Origin: an uncultured Verrucomicrobia subdivision 3 bacterium
GTDB taxonomy: Bacteria; Verrucomicrobiota; Verrucomicrobiia; Limisphaerales; DASXHY01
Reading direction: 5' to 3'
DNA: 64,000 nucleotides
Assembly (NCBI GenBank): GCA_937890005.1
Contig: CALBZA010000041.1
Location: forward strand, 1 to 64,000
The notes under the pieces are model-generated. The model saw only the letters and a list, made by a program, of their open reading frames with translations. It had not been told where the DNA came from and ran no database searches. Shown here in pieces: positions 51,727 to 61,133 of this stretch. Position numbers and translations under genes: made by a program. Each line of letters begins with the position of its first letter. Position 1 is the stretch's first letter.

Positions 51727-54342
51727 ATGCTGACCGATATGAACCGATCAAAACATCTCCTGGCATCGTTGTCCCTCGCTGCAATCGCCAGTCTCACACA
51801 ACTGACCCACGCGGCTGATCTTCCTCGCGAGTTCAACGGCGCCACCCCGCTGGAGTGGTCGGTCCGCATGGCGCGCTCCGAGATGGAGCGACGCGGCGAC
51901 GCCCTGGCGTGGAAGGAAGGCGGCCGCGCGAAGTGGGATTACACCGCCGGCCTGTTCACGCTGTCACTGCTGAAACTCGACGAGGTGGTTCCCGATCCGC
52001 GTTATCTGGAATTCACAAAGGTCACGATCGGTTCCTTCGTGAAACCGGACGGCGGGATTCAGGGTTACAAGGTCGAGGATTACAACATCGACAACATCAA
52101 TCCGGGCAAAACGGTGATTGCCCTTTGGAAGCGAACCGGTGAGGAGCGTTACAAACTTTGCGCCGAACTTCTCCGCAAGCAGCTTCAGACGCATCCGCGC
52201 ACGAGCGAAGGCGGCTTCTGGCACAAGCAACGCTATCCGCACCAGATGTGGCTGGACGGAATCTTCATGGGCTCACCTTTCTACGCTGAGTACGGAAAGC
52301 TGTTCAATGAAACGGCCGCTTTCGACGACGTCGCGAAACAAATCCGGCTCGTCACCAAATACACCTACGATCCGAAGAGCGGCCTGTTCTATCACGGCTG
52401 GGATGAAAGCAAGGAACAGGATTGGGCGAACAAGACGACAGGCACATCGTCGAACTTCTGGGGGCGCGGATTGGGCTGGTTCGCCATGGCGCTCGTGGAT
52501 GTTCTCGATTTCCTCCCGCAAAATCACCCGAGCCGGGCCGAAATCCTCGCCACGCTGACTCAGGTGGCCGATGGCGTGGTGAAGCATCAGGACAAGGAGA
52601 GCGGTCTTTGGTGGCAGGTGATGGATCAGGGCGGGCGTGAAGGCAATTACCTCGAAGCGACCGCCGCGACGATGTTCACCTATACGCTGGCGAAGGCGAT
52701 CAACAATGGTTATCTGCCGCGCGAAAAGTATCTTCAACCGCTGCTGAAAGGTTATTCCGGCCTGATCCAGCGCCTCGTGAAACAGGAAGAGAATGGAAGA
52801 ATTTCACTGACTCAATGCTGCTCAGTCGCCGGACTCGGTTACGGTCGCGACGGTTCCTACGCTTATTACCTGCGCGAACCGATCGTGAACAACGACCTCA
52901 AGGGTGTCGGTCCGCTGATCCTTGGCGGCCTTGAAATGCAGAAGCTGCTCGGATTGCCGATGACCGTGAAAGGCGACAAATCCGGGGCCGGAGCCGCGAA
53001 GCAGCGAAGCACACTCGACAAGGAATGGAAGGTGGCGGAGGAAATCCTTGCACGCATCAAAGCGCCGACTTTTCCCAATCGCGAAGTTTCAATCACCGAC
53101 TTTGGAGCGAAAGGCGACGGTGCCGCGGATGCGACTGCTGCGATTCGAAATGCGATCAACTCCATCGTTCAGGCCGGTGGCGGACGCGTTGTGGTCCCGG
53201 CTGGAATTTATCTGACCGGGCCGATTCAACTGAAGAGCGGGGTGAATCTTCATCTCGACGGCGGCGCCACGTTGCTGTTCAAAAAGGACACGAAGGCGTA
53301 TCTGCCGGCAGTGCTGTCACGTTTTGAAGGAATGGAGTGCTGGAATTATTCGCCTCTCATTTACGCGATCGATCAGGAAAACATCGCAATCACCGGCGAA
53401 GGCGTTCTCGATGGCCAGGCCGACAACGAAACCTGGTGGCCGTGGAAGGGCAAAACGGAATATGGCTGGAAGAAGGGCGATCCGAGCCAGAAGAACGCGC
53501 GCGATCGACTGGGCAAGATGGTGGAAAATGGAACGTCCGTGGACGAACGCCGCTTCGGTGAAGGCGATTACCTCCGGCCGAGCTTCATTCATCCGTATCG
53601 CTGCAAAAACGTGTTGATCGAAGGCGTCCGCATTCGCCGCTCGCCAATGTGGGAAATTCATCCCGCGCTTTGCACGAACGTGATTGTTCGCGGCGTCAAC
53701 ATCGTGACCCACGGACCGAACAACGACGGTTGCAATCCCGAAGCCTGCCGCGATGTGCTGATCGAGGATTGTTTCTTCGACACCGGCGACGATTGCATCG
53801 CGATCAAGTCCGGCCGCAACAATGACGGACGCCGGTTGGGACTGGCTTCGGAGAACATCGTCATCCGCAACTGCGTGATGAAGGAGGGACACGGCGGCGT
53901 GGTGATCGGCAGTGAAATCTCCGGCGGCTGCAGGAATGTGTTTGTGGAGAACTGCGAAATGGACAGCCCGAATCTCGATCGCGTGCTGCGCTTCAAATCG
54001 AACGCGGTTCGAGGCGGTCTCGTGGAGAATATTTTCATGCGCAACATCCGGGTGGGGAGTGTCGCCGATGCCATCCTGCAGATCGATTTCGTTTACGAGG
54101 AAGGCGCGAAGGGCGAGCACAAGCCGACGGTGCGGAATGTGGTGATGGAAAACATCACAAGCCGGGAAACGCCGCGCGTGTTGAACGTGGTGGGAATTCC
54201 GAATGGCGAAATCGACAACGTCAGGATCATCAACTCCGTGTTTCAAAACGTGAAGAAACCGGATGTGATCAAGGAGGCGACCGACGTGAAGCTGATCGAT
54301 TGCACCGTGGAACAAGAAGGCCAGGCTGCCGCGTCAAACTGA
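51727..54342 (+). CDS. GH105-GH28 fusion: unsaturated rhamnogalacturonyl hydrolase plus polygalacturonase
   Basis: 871 residues. Signal peptide (ATG at 51739 may be the true start). Residues ~40-415 match GH105 (YteR/RhiN-like): WDYTAGLF, YNIDNINPGK, MWLDGIFMGSPF with probable acid Asp177, and the end YYLREPIVNNDLKGVG. A linker of ~35 residues follows. Residues ~453-865 are a GH28 beta-helix: ITDFGAKGDGAADATAAI, NNDGCNPEAC (Asp667), GDDCIAIKSG (Asp688/689) and GHGGVVIGSE (His722). All catalytic positions look intact, so one protein should both cut galacturonans and remove unsaturated ends left by lyases. Confidence 0.92.
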   Translation: MLTDMNRSKHLLASLSLAAIASLTQLTHAADLPREFNGATPLEWSVRMARSEMERRGDALAWKEGGRAKWDYTAGLFTLSLLKLDEVVPDPRYLEFTKVTIGSFVKPDGGIQGYKVEDYNIDNINPGKTVIALWKRTGEERYKLCAELLRKQLQTHPRTSEGGFWHKQRYPHQMWLDGIFMGSPFYAEYGKLFNETAAFDDVAKQIRLVTKYTYDPKSGLFYHGWDESKEQDWANKTTGTSSNFWGRGLGWFAMALVDVLDFLPQNHPSRAEILATLTQVADGVVKHQDKESGLWWQVMDQGGREGNYLEATAATMFTYTLAKAINNGYLPREKYLQPLLKGYSGLIQRLVKQEENGRISLTQCCSVAGLGYGRDGSYAYYLREPIVNNDLKGVGPLILGGLEMQKLLGLPMTVKGDKSGAGAAKQRSTLDKEWKVAEEILARIKAPTFPNREVSITDFGAKGDGAADATAAIRNAINSIVQAGGGRVVVPAGIYLTGPIQLKSGVNLHLDGGATLLFKKDTKAYLPAVLSRFEGMECWNYSPLIYAIDQENIAITGEGVLDGQADNETWWPWKGKTEYGWKKGDPSQKNARDRLGKMVENGTSVDERRFGEGDYLRPSFIHPYRCKNVLIEGVRIRRSPMWEIHPALCTNVIVRGVNIVTHGPNNDGCNPEACRDVLIEDCFFDTGDDCIAIKSGRNNDGRRLGLASENIVIRNCVMKEGHGGVVIGSEISGGCRNVFVENCEMDSPNLDRVLRFKSNAVRGGLVENIFMRNIRVGSVADAILQIDFVYEEGAKGEHKPTVRNVVMENITSRETPRVLNVVGIPNGEIDNVRIINSVFQNVKKPDVIKEATDVKLIDCTVEQEGQAAASN

Positions 54343-54549
54343 ACATCCGAAAGACGTCTCGACGCATTCCGTTAATTCATTCCTTCCAACAACGGAAGGA
54401 GTAGAGGTGCTTCGCTTGTCTCCATCTGACGCCTTTTTCAGGTGCTGCGCGGAGCCTTCTTTGATTCGAACTTTCCGACCCGCTTGCGAACCAATGGTTC
54501 AACTTTGAAGTGTGCCGGATCGAAGCAGTTCGTTAACTTCGCCGGGCAC

Positions 54550-55371
54550 ATGATCAAGCCGGCCGAAAACAACATTCCTGCGTCTGGAATACGCGGTGTT
54601 GTCAGCGTGCTGCACTTGTTCTGGTGGGCCGCGCTGGCGATTGCTGTTGCAAGGCTGTTCATGCCGCAGCTTCAACAGGAACGCGGGCCGGACGCATTTC
54701 TGCTGGTCAGCGCGACTGTCGCGGTGATTGGTTCAGCGTCCATTGTTCTTCCGTTTCAAAACGTACTTTGGGCCGCGTTGGTCACGGGAACTCTCGCCGG
54801 CGTGTTGCTCGCACTCGTTTCCATGCTTCCCTCGGGCCCGGTGAACTTCAAGCCTGCCGCCGGGAAATTCGTTTTCGGATTGGTTCCGTGGACGACGATT
54901 CTGCTTTGGATTGTCACAATCCTCAGTTCACGAGGAACGGCGAAGGCGATTCTGAAACCGTGGCGTCAGTCGTCTGTATATGGCTTTTGGGTGATGGGTC
55001 TCGCAGCGTCGCTCGTGCTGGTGATGAATGTCGGTTTGGAATTTTATTGCTCGCGAATTCGTTCGTATTGGACCTGGGAAAACTGGCGCGGCTTGGAGTT
55101 GGTTGGCATCTCGCCATCCCAGTTCGCAACGTCCGCAGTGCTCACGCTGGTCGTGTTGTTTGTAATTACGCCAATGCTGATCAACAAAAAGCCCGGACCG
55201 GAACAAACAGAAAACGGATCGGCTGGAGTCTGGATCGCGTTGAATTCGTTTCTCGCAATGGCAGCCTTGAAAAACGACGCCTGGCTTCCGGCGATCGCGG
55301 TCGGTACGGGAATCATCGCCGTGTTCGTGGCATTGGCAATTGGACGGTTTCGCAACTCAGTGGGACTCTGA
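54550..55371 (+). CDS. Multi-helix membrane protein of unknown function
   Basis: 273 residues from the ATG at 54550; the frame is open from 54442 but that part looks non-coding. Seven to eight hydrophobic helices are visible, for example LFWWAALAIAVARLF, LVPWTTILLWIVTIL and VLTLVVLFVITPMLI. No family is recognised. The 3' end overlaps the convergent CNNM gene by 15 bases. Confidence 0.65.
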   Translation: MIKPAENNIPASGIRGVVSVLHLFWWAALAIAVARLFMPQLQQERGPDAFLLVSATVAVIGSASIVLPFQNVLWAALVTGTLAGVLLALVSMLPSGPVNFKPAAGKFVFGLVPWTTILLWIVTILSSRGTAKAILKPWRQSSVYGFWVMGLAASLVLVMNVGLEFYCSRIRSYWTWENWRGLELVGISPSQFATSAVLTLVVLFVITPMLINKKPGPEQTENGSAGVWIALNSFLAMAALKNDAWLPAIAVGTGIIAVFVALAIGRFRNSVGL

Positions 55372-56718
55372 GTTGTCTGTGGAATCTTCGGAAGATTCCT
55401 GCTGAGGCCGGCGTTTCACGGTGAGTCTTGCGACGCGCGTTCCTTCCATTTCTTCCACTTTCAGTTCGAAATCGCCGACGCTCAGGACGTCGCCGGTTTT
55501 CGGGAAGCCACCAAGCCTTTGCGTGACCCATCCACTCGCGGTTGTGATGCCTTCCTCGCGCAATGTCTCGCCCACGATTTCTTCGAGGTCGTGCAATGGC
55601 AGTGAGCCGGCAACCTCCCAGGTGTCTTCCGATTTCCGGGTGAGCAACGGATTCTCCTGATCGAACTCGTCCTGAATCTGGCCGACGATTTCTTCGAGAA
55701 TGTTTTCAAGAGTAACGATTCCCATCGTGCCGCCGTATTCATCGACGACTATCGCCAGATGAGATTTGCGTTCGAGAAAGGTTTGCAAAAGGCGTTCGAG
55801 TTGGGCGGTTTCCGGCACGTAAATGAGTTTGCGTGTCACCGGCAGAAGATCGGCGCCGCAGCGTGCCTTGAGTCGCATGGCAAACAGATCCTTGAAGTGA
55901 ACCACTCCAAGCGTTTTGTCCAGGTCGCCGCCTTCACTCAATGGAAAACGTGAGTAGCGCGTTTTTTCAGCAATCTCCAGGCACTCGGTCATGGTCGCGT
56001 CGGTGTCGAGCATGGTGATTTCCTGGCGCGGACGCATCACTTCCCGCACAGTGCGCTGACGCAGATCGAGCGCGTTCAGAACAATCGAACGTCCGAGCGG
56101 CAGACCGCCGCTTGTTTTCTGCGCCGCCCCCACAATCAACCGCAACTCTTCCTCGGAATGGACCAGCTCCGATTCCGTGACCGGCTCGATTCCAAACCGT
56201 CGCAACAGCCAGTTGGCAGTGTGATTCAGAATCCAGATCAGCGGGAACGAAATGCGGTAGAACAGATCGAGCGGTATTGAAACCCACAGCGAAGTCTGAA
56301 GCGATTTACGAATCGCCAGAGACTTCGGCGCAAGCTCTCCGGCCACGATGTGCAGAAAGGTGATCGTGGTGAAGCCGATGATCACCGCAATCGTGTGGCG
56401 CGCTTCCGGTGATGTTACCTGGAAGAAACTGATGACCGGTTCCAGCAGTACAATGAAGACCGGCTCGCCGATCCAGCCCAGCGCCAGACTCGCGAGTGTG
56501 ATGCCCAGCTGGGTCGAACTGAGCGCTGCGTCGAGATTGTGCAGGATCTTTCGCGTCACCTTCGCGCGGCGATGTCCCTTGACCACCAGGGATTCGAGCT
56601 GCGTGTCGCGCACTTTCACCAGCGCGAACTCGGCGGCGACGAAAAAGCCGTTCAACAAAACCAGGAAGATGACCGCAACGATCTTCCATCCGACGGCGAT
56701 GAGTTCGGGCCAGTTCAT
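55357..56718 (-). CDS. HlyC/CorC family CNNM-CBS protein (third of three)
   Basis: 453 residues: a CNNM (DUF21) membrane domain with four helices (FLVLLNGFFVAAEFALVKVR, LGITLASLALGWIGEP), a CBS pair (about 205-330, with GVVHFKDLF and DEYGGTMGIVTLENILEE), and the C-terminal CorC_HlyC domain (EVAGSLPLHDLEEIVG, GFPKTGDVL). The family takes part in Mg2+/cation efflux regulation. Last gene of three overlapping paralogues; its start overlaps the stop of the second by one base. Confidence 0.93.
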   Translation of the reverse strand: MNWPELIAVGWKIVAVIFLVLLNGFFVAAEFALVKVRDTQLESLVVKGHRRAKVTRKILHNLDAALSSTQLGITLASLALGWIGEPVFIVLLEPVISFFQVTSPEARHTIAVIIGFTTITFLHIVAGELAPKSLAIRKSLQTSLWVSIPLDLFYRISFPLIWILNHTANWLLRRFGIEPVTESELVHSEEELRLIVGAAQKTSGGLPLGRSIVLNALDLRQRTVREVMRPRQEITMLDTDATMTECLEIAEKTRYSRFPLSEGGDLDKTLGVVHFKDLFAMRLKARCGADLLPVTRKLIYVPETAQLERLLQTFLERKSHLAIVVDEYGGTMGIVTLENILEEIVGQIQDEFDQENPLLTRKSEDTWEVAGSLPLHDLEEIVGETLREEGITTASGWVTQRLGGFPKTGDVLSVGDFELKVEEMEGTRVARLTVKRRPQQESSEDSTDNSESH

Positions 56719-57707
56719 CAGAGGTTCACCTCCCCGAAAACGGCCTTCAGGATGTCTTCCAGCGTTACGATTCCGATTTCGCGACGGTCACGGCTCAGGA
56801 CAATTGCCATGCGCTGACCGCTGCGTTGCATGCGTCTCAAGGCGATTTCGAGCCGCATGTCTTCATCGAGATAAATGGCCGGGCGCAGGAACGCGGAAAC
56901 CGGTTTGTTCATGTCGAGCGACGGTTCGAACAAAAGCGCGTTGAGACTGACCAGCCCTCCGATCCGATGGCGGCCATCGCGCTGCACCCAGACCGGCATT
57001 CGGGTAAAATGATGCTTGCGGCTTTCTTCGAGCGCACGACTGACTGTCCAATCCGCCTGAGCCGACACCACCCATTCGATCGGACGCGTGATCTGGCGCA
57101 CAGTGGCGCTCTGGAGATCGAGGACGCGATTGATCATGGCCCGTTCCTCGGTGCTGAACGCCTGCGCAGATTCCTGCATGATGAATCGCAGTTCCTCGCG
57201 ATTTCCAAACAGATGCCGCTTGAATGCCTTTCCGCCGGTCCAATGCAGCAGGTTTGCCGAAACCGCTTCGACCAGCCAGACCAGTGGCCACAGCGCAATG
57301 TGAACGAGCTGGAATGGCCGCGCCAGCATCAGGCAGAGACGATTCGGATACGCGCGAAACAGCATTTTCGGCAGCAGGTCGAAGAACGTGTAGAACAGAA
57401 ACACGAACACTGCGAAGGCGATGATGAACAACAGGCGCCGGCCGGGCATCGCTTCGTGGAGAACGTAGATCGCCCAGCCGAAGATGAAGAAATTCGCACC
57501 GGTGTTGCCAACGAGAATCGTCCAGAGAAAGTTCTCCGGATTTTCGAGAAAGCTGTGAAGCACCTTCGCGGAAGTCCGGCCTGCGCGCATTTGCTGCCGG
57601 ATGCGAATGCGGCTGAGCGCGAACACGCCCGCTTCCATGCCGGAAAGCAGAAACGAGAATGCGAGGCAGAAGGCCAGTGCCGCCCAGATGAATCCGTTTC
57701 CAGTCAT
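56718..57707 (-). CDS. CNNM-CBS protein lacking the CorC_HlyC domain (second of three)
   Basis: 329 residues: CNNM domain (FLLSGMEAGVFALSRIRIRQ at the start), CBS pair with GGLVSLNALL and IGIVTLEDILKAVFG, then an immediate end. The CorC_HlyC domain found in both neighbours is missing, although the reading frame is otherwise complete, so it is a domain-shortened paralogue rather than a broken gene. Overlaps the first by ATGA and the third by one base. Confidence 0.9.
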   Translation of the reverse strand: MTGNGFIWAALAFCLAFSFLLSGMEAGVFALSRIRIRQQMRAGRTSAKVLHSFLENPENFLWTILVGNTGANFFIFGWAIYVLHEAMPGRRLLFIIAFAVFVFLFYTFFDLLPKMLFRAYPNRLCLMLARPFQLVHIALWPLVWLVEAVSANLLHWTGGKAFKRHLFGNREELRFIMQESAQAFSTEERAMINRVLDLQSATVRQITRPIEWVVSAQADWTVSRALEESRKHHFTRMPVWVQRDGRHRIGGLVSLNALLFEPSLDMNKPVSAFLRPAIYLDEDMRLEIALRRMQRSGQRMAIVLSRDRREIGIVTLEDILKAVFGEVNL

Positions 57708-58981
57708 CGCACCACCTCCACCATCAGCTCGCGAACACGGCGTTCATCCACGACATGCGCGGTCAGCTTCAAACCCTGGAATTGCGCGGAGTCGCCGCGG
57801 TTTGGAATCACGTGCAGCAGCATCGCCAGAAGGCCGCCCATCGTTTCCACTTCCTGTACGTTGCCGAGCGCCGGATATTCACGGCGGAAATCGTCCAGCC
57901 GCATCGTTCCGCTCACGCGCCAGCGGCCGTTGCCCAGCTTCTCCATGACGAAACGTTCCGTCTCCATCTCGGCGCGAATTTTTCCGACCAGTTCCTCCAG
58001 AATGTCTTCCGTGGTGACCACGCCCGCCGTTCCTCCGAATTCATCCAGCACCACCGCCATGCCGCGTTGCTGCCGTTGAAGGCTCTTCAGCAGCGTCAGC
58101 AGGTTCATCGATTCCGGAACGAACGACGGAAATTCAATTGCGTCCGCGAGATCAATGTTCGGATCCAGCAGCAAGGCGCGCGTGTTCAGAATGCCGACGA
58201 TGGTGTCGGGCGTTTCGTCGTAGATCGGCAGGCGGCGATGCCGGTATTTTTTCGCGGCGGCGACCATCTCCTCGATCGTCAGATCGTCCGAGATGCAATT
58301 GATCTGCGAACGCGGTTTCATCACTTCGCGCGCGGTGCGGCGGTCGAGGCTGATGATCTGAACGATGATTTCCTTCTCGGACTGTTTCAACGTTCCCTGT
58401 TGGTACGCCAGTTCGAGCAGCTCGCGATATTCCTCATCGTTCAAGGCCGTCTGTGACAGTACCGATTCCGGAATCGTGGAAGAAAGAATGGCCGTGTTCA
58501 GCTTCTGGGCGGCGGTGCGAAAGAACCACGCGACCTTTTCCAGGAACAACAGCGGTCTTGCGACGCGCAGCGCCCACAATTCCGGCCGACGAACCGCCAG
58601 CGTTTTCGGCAGCACTTCGCAGACGAACAGGACGAGGATCAGCAGAAGAACGATTGTGGTCCAGAGCGGCCAGGTGCCGTTCAATGCCATCCAGAACGCC
58701 GGGGCAAGCATTGCAGCACTGGCAAAAGTATTTCCCAACACCATTGTCGCGAGCAGGTCCTGCGGTTCCGCCAGCAGCTGGGCAACGATGCTGCCGAGCC
58801 GTTTCTTGCGTTCTGCGAGCTGTTTCACCTGCCATCGGCTGAGTGAAAACAATGCCGTTTCCGCCAGGGCAAAGAAGAAGCTCGCCCCCGCGAAGAACAA
58901 CACCAGCACCATGGCAATGGTCTGAGCTGATTGCACGGTGGCAGAATGGAGAAGTCGCCGCGCCAACGCAAAAGCAAACAC
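57704..58981 (-). CDS. HlyC/CorC family CNNM-CBS protein (first of three)
   Basis: 425 residues by the longest frame, using GTG at 58979-58981; GTG at 58936 or ATG at 58912 are other start choices nearer the membrane domain (MVLVLFFAGASFFFALAETA). CNNM domain, CBS pair (IVGILNTRALLLDPN, DEFGGTAGVVTTEDILEE), then the CorC_HlyC domain (RVSGTMRLDDFRREYP). Probable cation-transport regulator. First gene of the overlapping trio. Confidence 0.92.
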   Translation of the reverse strand: MFAFALARRLLHSATVQSAQTIAMVLVLFFAGASFFFALAETALFSLSRWQVKQLAERKKRLGSIVAQLLAEPQDLLATMVLGNTFASAAMLAPAFWMALNGTWPLWTTIVLLLILVLFVCEVLPKTLAVRRPELWALRVARPLLFLEKVAWFFRTAAQKLNTAILSSTIPESVLSQTALNDEEYRELLELAYQQGTLKQSEKEIIVQIISLDRRTAREVMKPRSQINCISDDLTIEEMVAAAKKYRHRRLPIYDETPDTIVGILNTRALLLDPNIDLADAIEFPSFVPESMNLLTLLKSLQRQQRGMAVVLDEFGGTAGVVTTEDILEELVGKIRAEMETERFVMEKLGNGRWRVSGTMRLDDFRREYPALGNVQEVETMGGLLAMLLHVIPNRGDSAQFQGLKLTAHVVDERRVRELMVEVVR

Positions 58982-59312
58982 CCGGTTTGGAGGCTTCGCT
59001 CGGCTCCAGCCGAACGCAAATCAATCGGGCAGGGGAGGGCGCGCCTTGCAACTGTCAATGCCAATACCGGTCGGAGCTTCGACCTGTTTCGAACTCGCAT
59101 GCGTGGCAATGAATTTCCAAACGTGCCCTCATCCCTCTCCTCCAAATTTGAAGCAGAGGTGTTCGAAGGACGGGAGAGGCGTCTCTCGTGTCTCAAAAAA
59201 AGGCTGGCGTTGTATCAGTGCCGGATGAGGCGATGACAGGCGCATTGGCATTCACTGGGGAATCGGATGAAGTCTTCGTGGCGTTGAAACTGCTGGTTTT
59301 GAGTCACATCAG
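58982..59312. other. Non-coding gap, 331 bases
   Basis: No credible gene on either strand. It holds the second CCTCTC-type element (59132-59185) and must also contain the promoter of the divergent CNNM trio, which I cannot pinpoint. Confidence 0.55.
59132..59185. repeat. CCTCTC-type palindromic repeat, copy 2 (partial)
   Basis: Arms CCTCTCC (59134-59140) and GGAGAGG (59173-59179), followed by CGTCTC. Shares order and flanks with the element at 49631-49710 but the loop sequence differs. Confidence 0.45.
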
Positions 59313-59750
59313 ATGAAGCACTGTATGAACCTGGACGAAGCGAACAAACAAATCAGAGCCTGCGCGAAAGAAATGAATGACCGTTACGGACAGGTCGTTT
59401 TTGACGAATGGGCGCTGGTTTCACTCGCCCAACAAAAGGCCCGGATTCTTTTCTATCAGGGCCCCCGCAATGACGATTTTTTGAAATCGTTTGTCGCTGA
59501 CCTTGGACCGCTCCGCGCGGAACTGTTGAATGGCAAATACTCGGTTGGCGATTTCGAATTTTCCCGCCATGGCACCGGCACCTTCTTTGAAGCATTCATG
59601 GTCTTCGGCAACGGACTTTACCTGATCTGCAACAACACCAGCGCTTCGATGAACGAGATCGCGCGTGATCCGCGCTGGTTGAATGCCCAGGTGCCGTTTG
59701 CGGAACTCGCGGAAAAAGTTCGCTCCAATCCCCTCGCCGAAGCCGCCTGA
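59313..59750 (+). CDS. Small soluble protein of unknown function
   Basis: 145 residues (141 from ATG 59325). No signal or membrane helix. A mixed alpha/beta composition includes GQVVFDEWALVSLAQQKARI, YSVGDFEFSRHGTGTFFEAF and LICNNTSASMNEIARDPRW. The pattern is that of a compact cytoplasmic domain, perhaps roadblock-like, but I do not recognise the family. Isolated, between the divergent CNNM trio and a dispersed repeat. Confidence 0.7.
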   Translation: MKHCMNLDEANKQIRACAKEMNDRYGQVVFDEWALVSLAQQKARILFYQGPRNDDFLKSFVADLGPLRAELLNGKYSVGDFEFSRHGTGTFFEAFMVFGNGLYLICNNTSASMNEIARDPRWLNAQVPFAELAEKVRSNPLAEAA

Positions 59751-59770
59751 TCCTCCACTTTCCTTTCATA

Positions 59771-59833
59771 GGTAGGGCGGACCCGTCGGTCCGCCCCACC
59801 TTCAACAAAAACAAGCGAAGCGACGTTTTTGTT
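59771..59833. repeat. 63-base double-hairpin repeat, copy 1
   Basis: First hairpin GGGCGGACC / GGTCCGCCC, second hairpin AACAAAAAC / GTTTTTGTT. A second copy at 63712-63774 matches at 57 of 63 bases. The repeat follows the stop of the 59.3-kb gene by 21 bases. Confidence 0.9.
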
Positions 59834-59940
59834 CCCGGCGGGTCCACCGAAAACACGCGATTTGATGAACGGCGTGCCGAAGCGCCAATCCCCTCTTCTC
59901 CCTTTCTCCTTTTCCCCCTTTCCCACTCACGCAGCCACCG

Positions 59941-61089
59941 CTACTGCGGCAACAATCCTTTCCAGACAAAAAAGCCGAAAGCACCGACGCACACGATCCC
60001 CGCGATCCTCGGCAGGCCACCGAACAACGCCACGCAGATCACATGCAGGATGGTCGCGCCAAACAGCAGCAGCATTCCCGTTTCGAAAACCTCCGGGAGC
60101 GGAACCGGCTGATACAGCGCAAAAATTCCCACGCACAGCGGAATGCAAATATGCCCGTCGCCCACCTGCGACGTGTAAACCACCTCCGGATTTCCCCGCC
60201 AACCGTAGTAAAGCGCCAGCAACGCATTCGGCAGCACCATCAGCCAGCCGCTCAACACACCCAGGTTGTCCGCGCTTATGAAACCGCCAGTCTTGATGTT
60301 CGACAGCCAGTTCACCAGCCACTCGGTGCTGATGTAAGTGGCGAATGCGCCCACCCCCAGAAGGATCAAATCCACCGGCAGCATCGGATGAAATGATTTG
60401 TTCCGCTGCGCATTCGTTTTCAGCACTTCAAAAACGTGGAACGTCTGCCAGAACAAAAACAATCCCACCAGCACCAGCCCGTCGTTGAAATCCAGTTTGC
60501 CATCCCGCGCCAGCGCCCAAACCGCGCCGGTGAACGCGAAGACCGCTGTCAATGTGAGGAGGAGCGACAGGCGATTCACCCGATACTGCGTGTTCGCGCC
60601 CGATTTCTTTTTCTTCGAACCGCCCTTTCCCGAGGATCGCGGGCCGAGGTTCATGCCCCAGATAATGGCTGGAAGCCCGATCAGCAGCGTCAGGTTGGTG
60701 ACATTGTTGACGAGCGAATTAGTCATCACTTCGGCGCCGGAACGTCCGGCGCGTCCGACCACGAAGGCGAAGATCAGGTTCCCGATGCCGGAGCAGTAGG
60801 GCATGATCAGAGTGCCGAGAACGGTTCCTTCGAGGCCGCCGGCATTCAGCGATTCGAGCCGCCAGATCATAAGCAATGACGCGGCGATGAACAGCAGCAC
60901 GAACAAAACCGGAGCCCAGGCTCCGGTTGCTTCGATGGCTTGAATGACTGAATTCAACGGCTGAATCGTATGGAAGAGCGGTGCTGAACGCAATTGCGCC
61001 CCGGTTTGAACGTCAGTGAAAAAAGTGAAACTGCCGTGCGGACTATGAATTGAAACTGGGTGGGACGGTGCTGCCCCGTGACGCCCCAT
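59941..61089 (-). CDS. CaCA-type (sodium/calcium exchanger-like) membrane protein
   Basis: 382 residues with about ten helices. Two regions resemble the alpha-repeats of the Ca2+/cation antiporter superfamily: SGIGNLIFAFVVGRAG with NSLVNNVTNLTLLIGLP, and LPNALLALYYGWRGNPEVV with VGDGHICIPLCVG. A Lys/Ser-rich loop (GKGGSKKKKSG) lies between the halves. The Glu/Ser ion-binding residues of the exchangers are not fully conserved, so ion and activity are uncertain. The N-terminal 45 residues may not be translated. Confidence 0.65.
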   Translation of the reverse strand: MGRHGAAPSHPVSIHSPHGSFTFFTDVQTGAQLRSAPLFHTIQPLNSVIQAIEATGAWAPVLFVLLFIAASLLMIWRLESLNAGGLEGTVLGTLIMPYCSGIGNLIFAFVVGRAGRSGAEVMTNSLVNNVTNLTLLIGLPAIIWGMNLGPRSSGKGGSKKKKSGANTQYRVNRLSLLLTLTAVFAFTGAVWALARDGKLDFNDGLVLVGLFLFWQTFHVFEVLKTNAQRNKSFHPMLPVDLILLGVGAFATYISTEWLVNWLSNIKTGGFISADNLGVLSGWLMVLPNALLALYYGWRGNPEVVYTSQVGDGHICIPLCVGIFALYQPVPLPEVFETGMLLLFGATILHVICVALFGGLPRIAGIVCVGAFGFFVWKGLLPQ

Positions 61090-61133
61090 ATTTCAGGGCC
61101 GAGTGCTGCGTTTCGTAATTGCTGATGAATTGA

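Noticed and set aside
59596..59926. Small minus-strand reading frames over the 59.8-kb repeat
   Set aside because: They translate a dispersed non-coding repeat also present at 63.7 kb and have no start or domain support.
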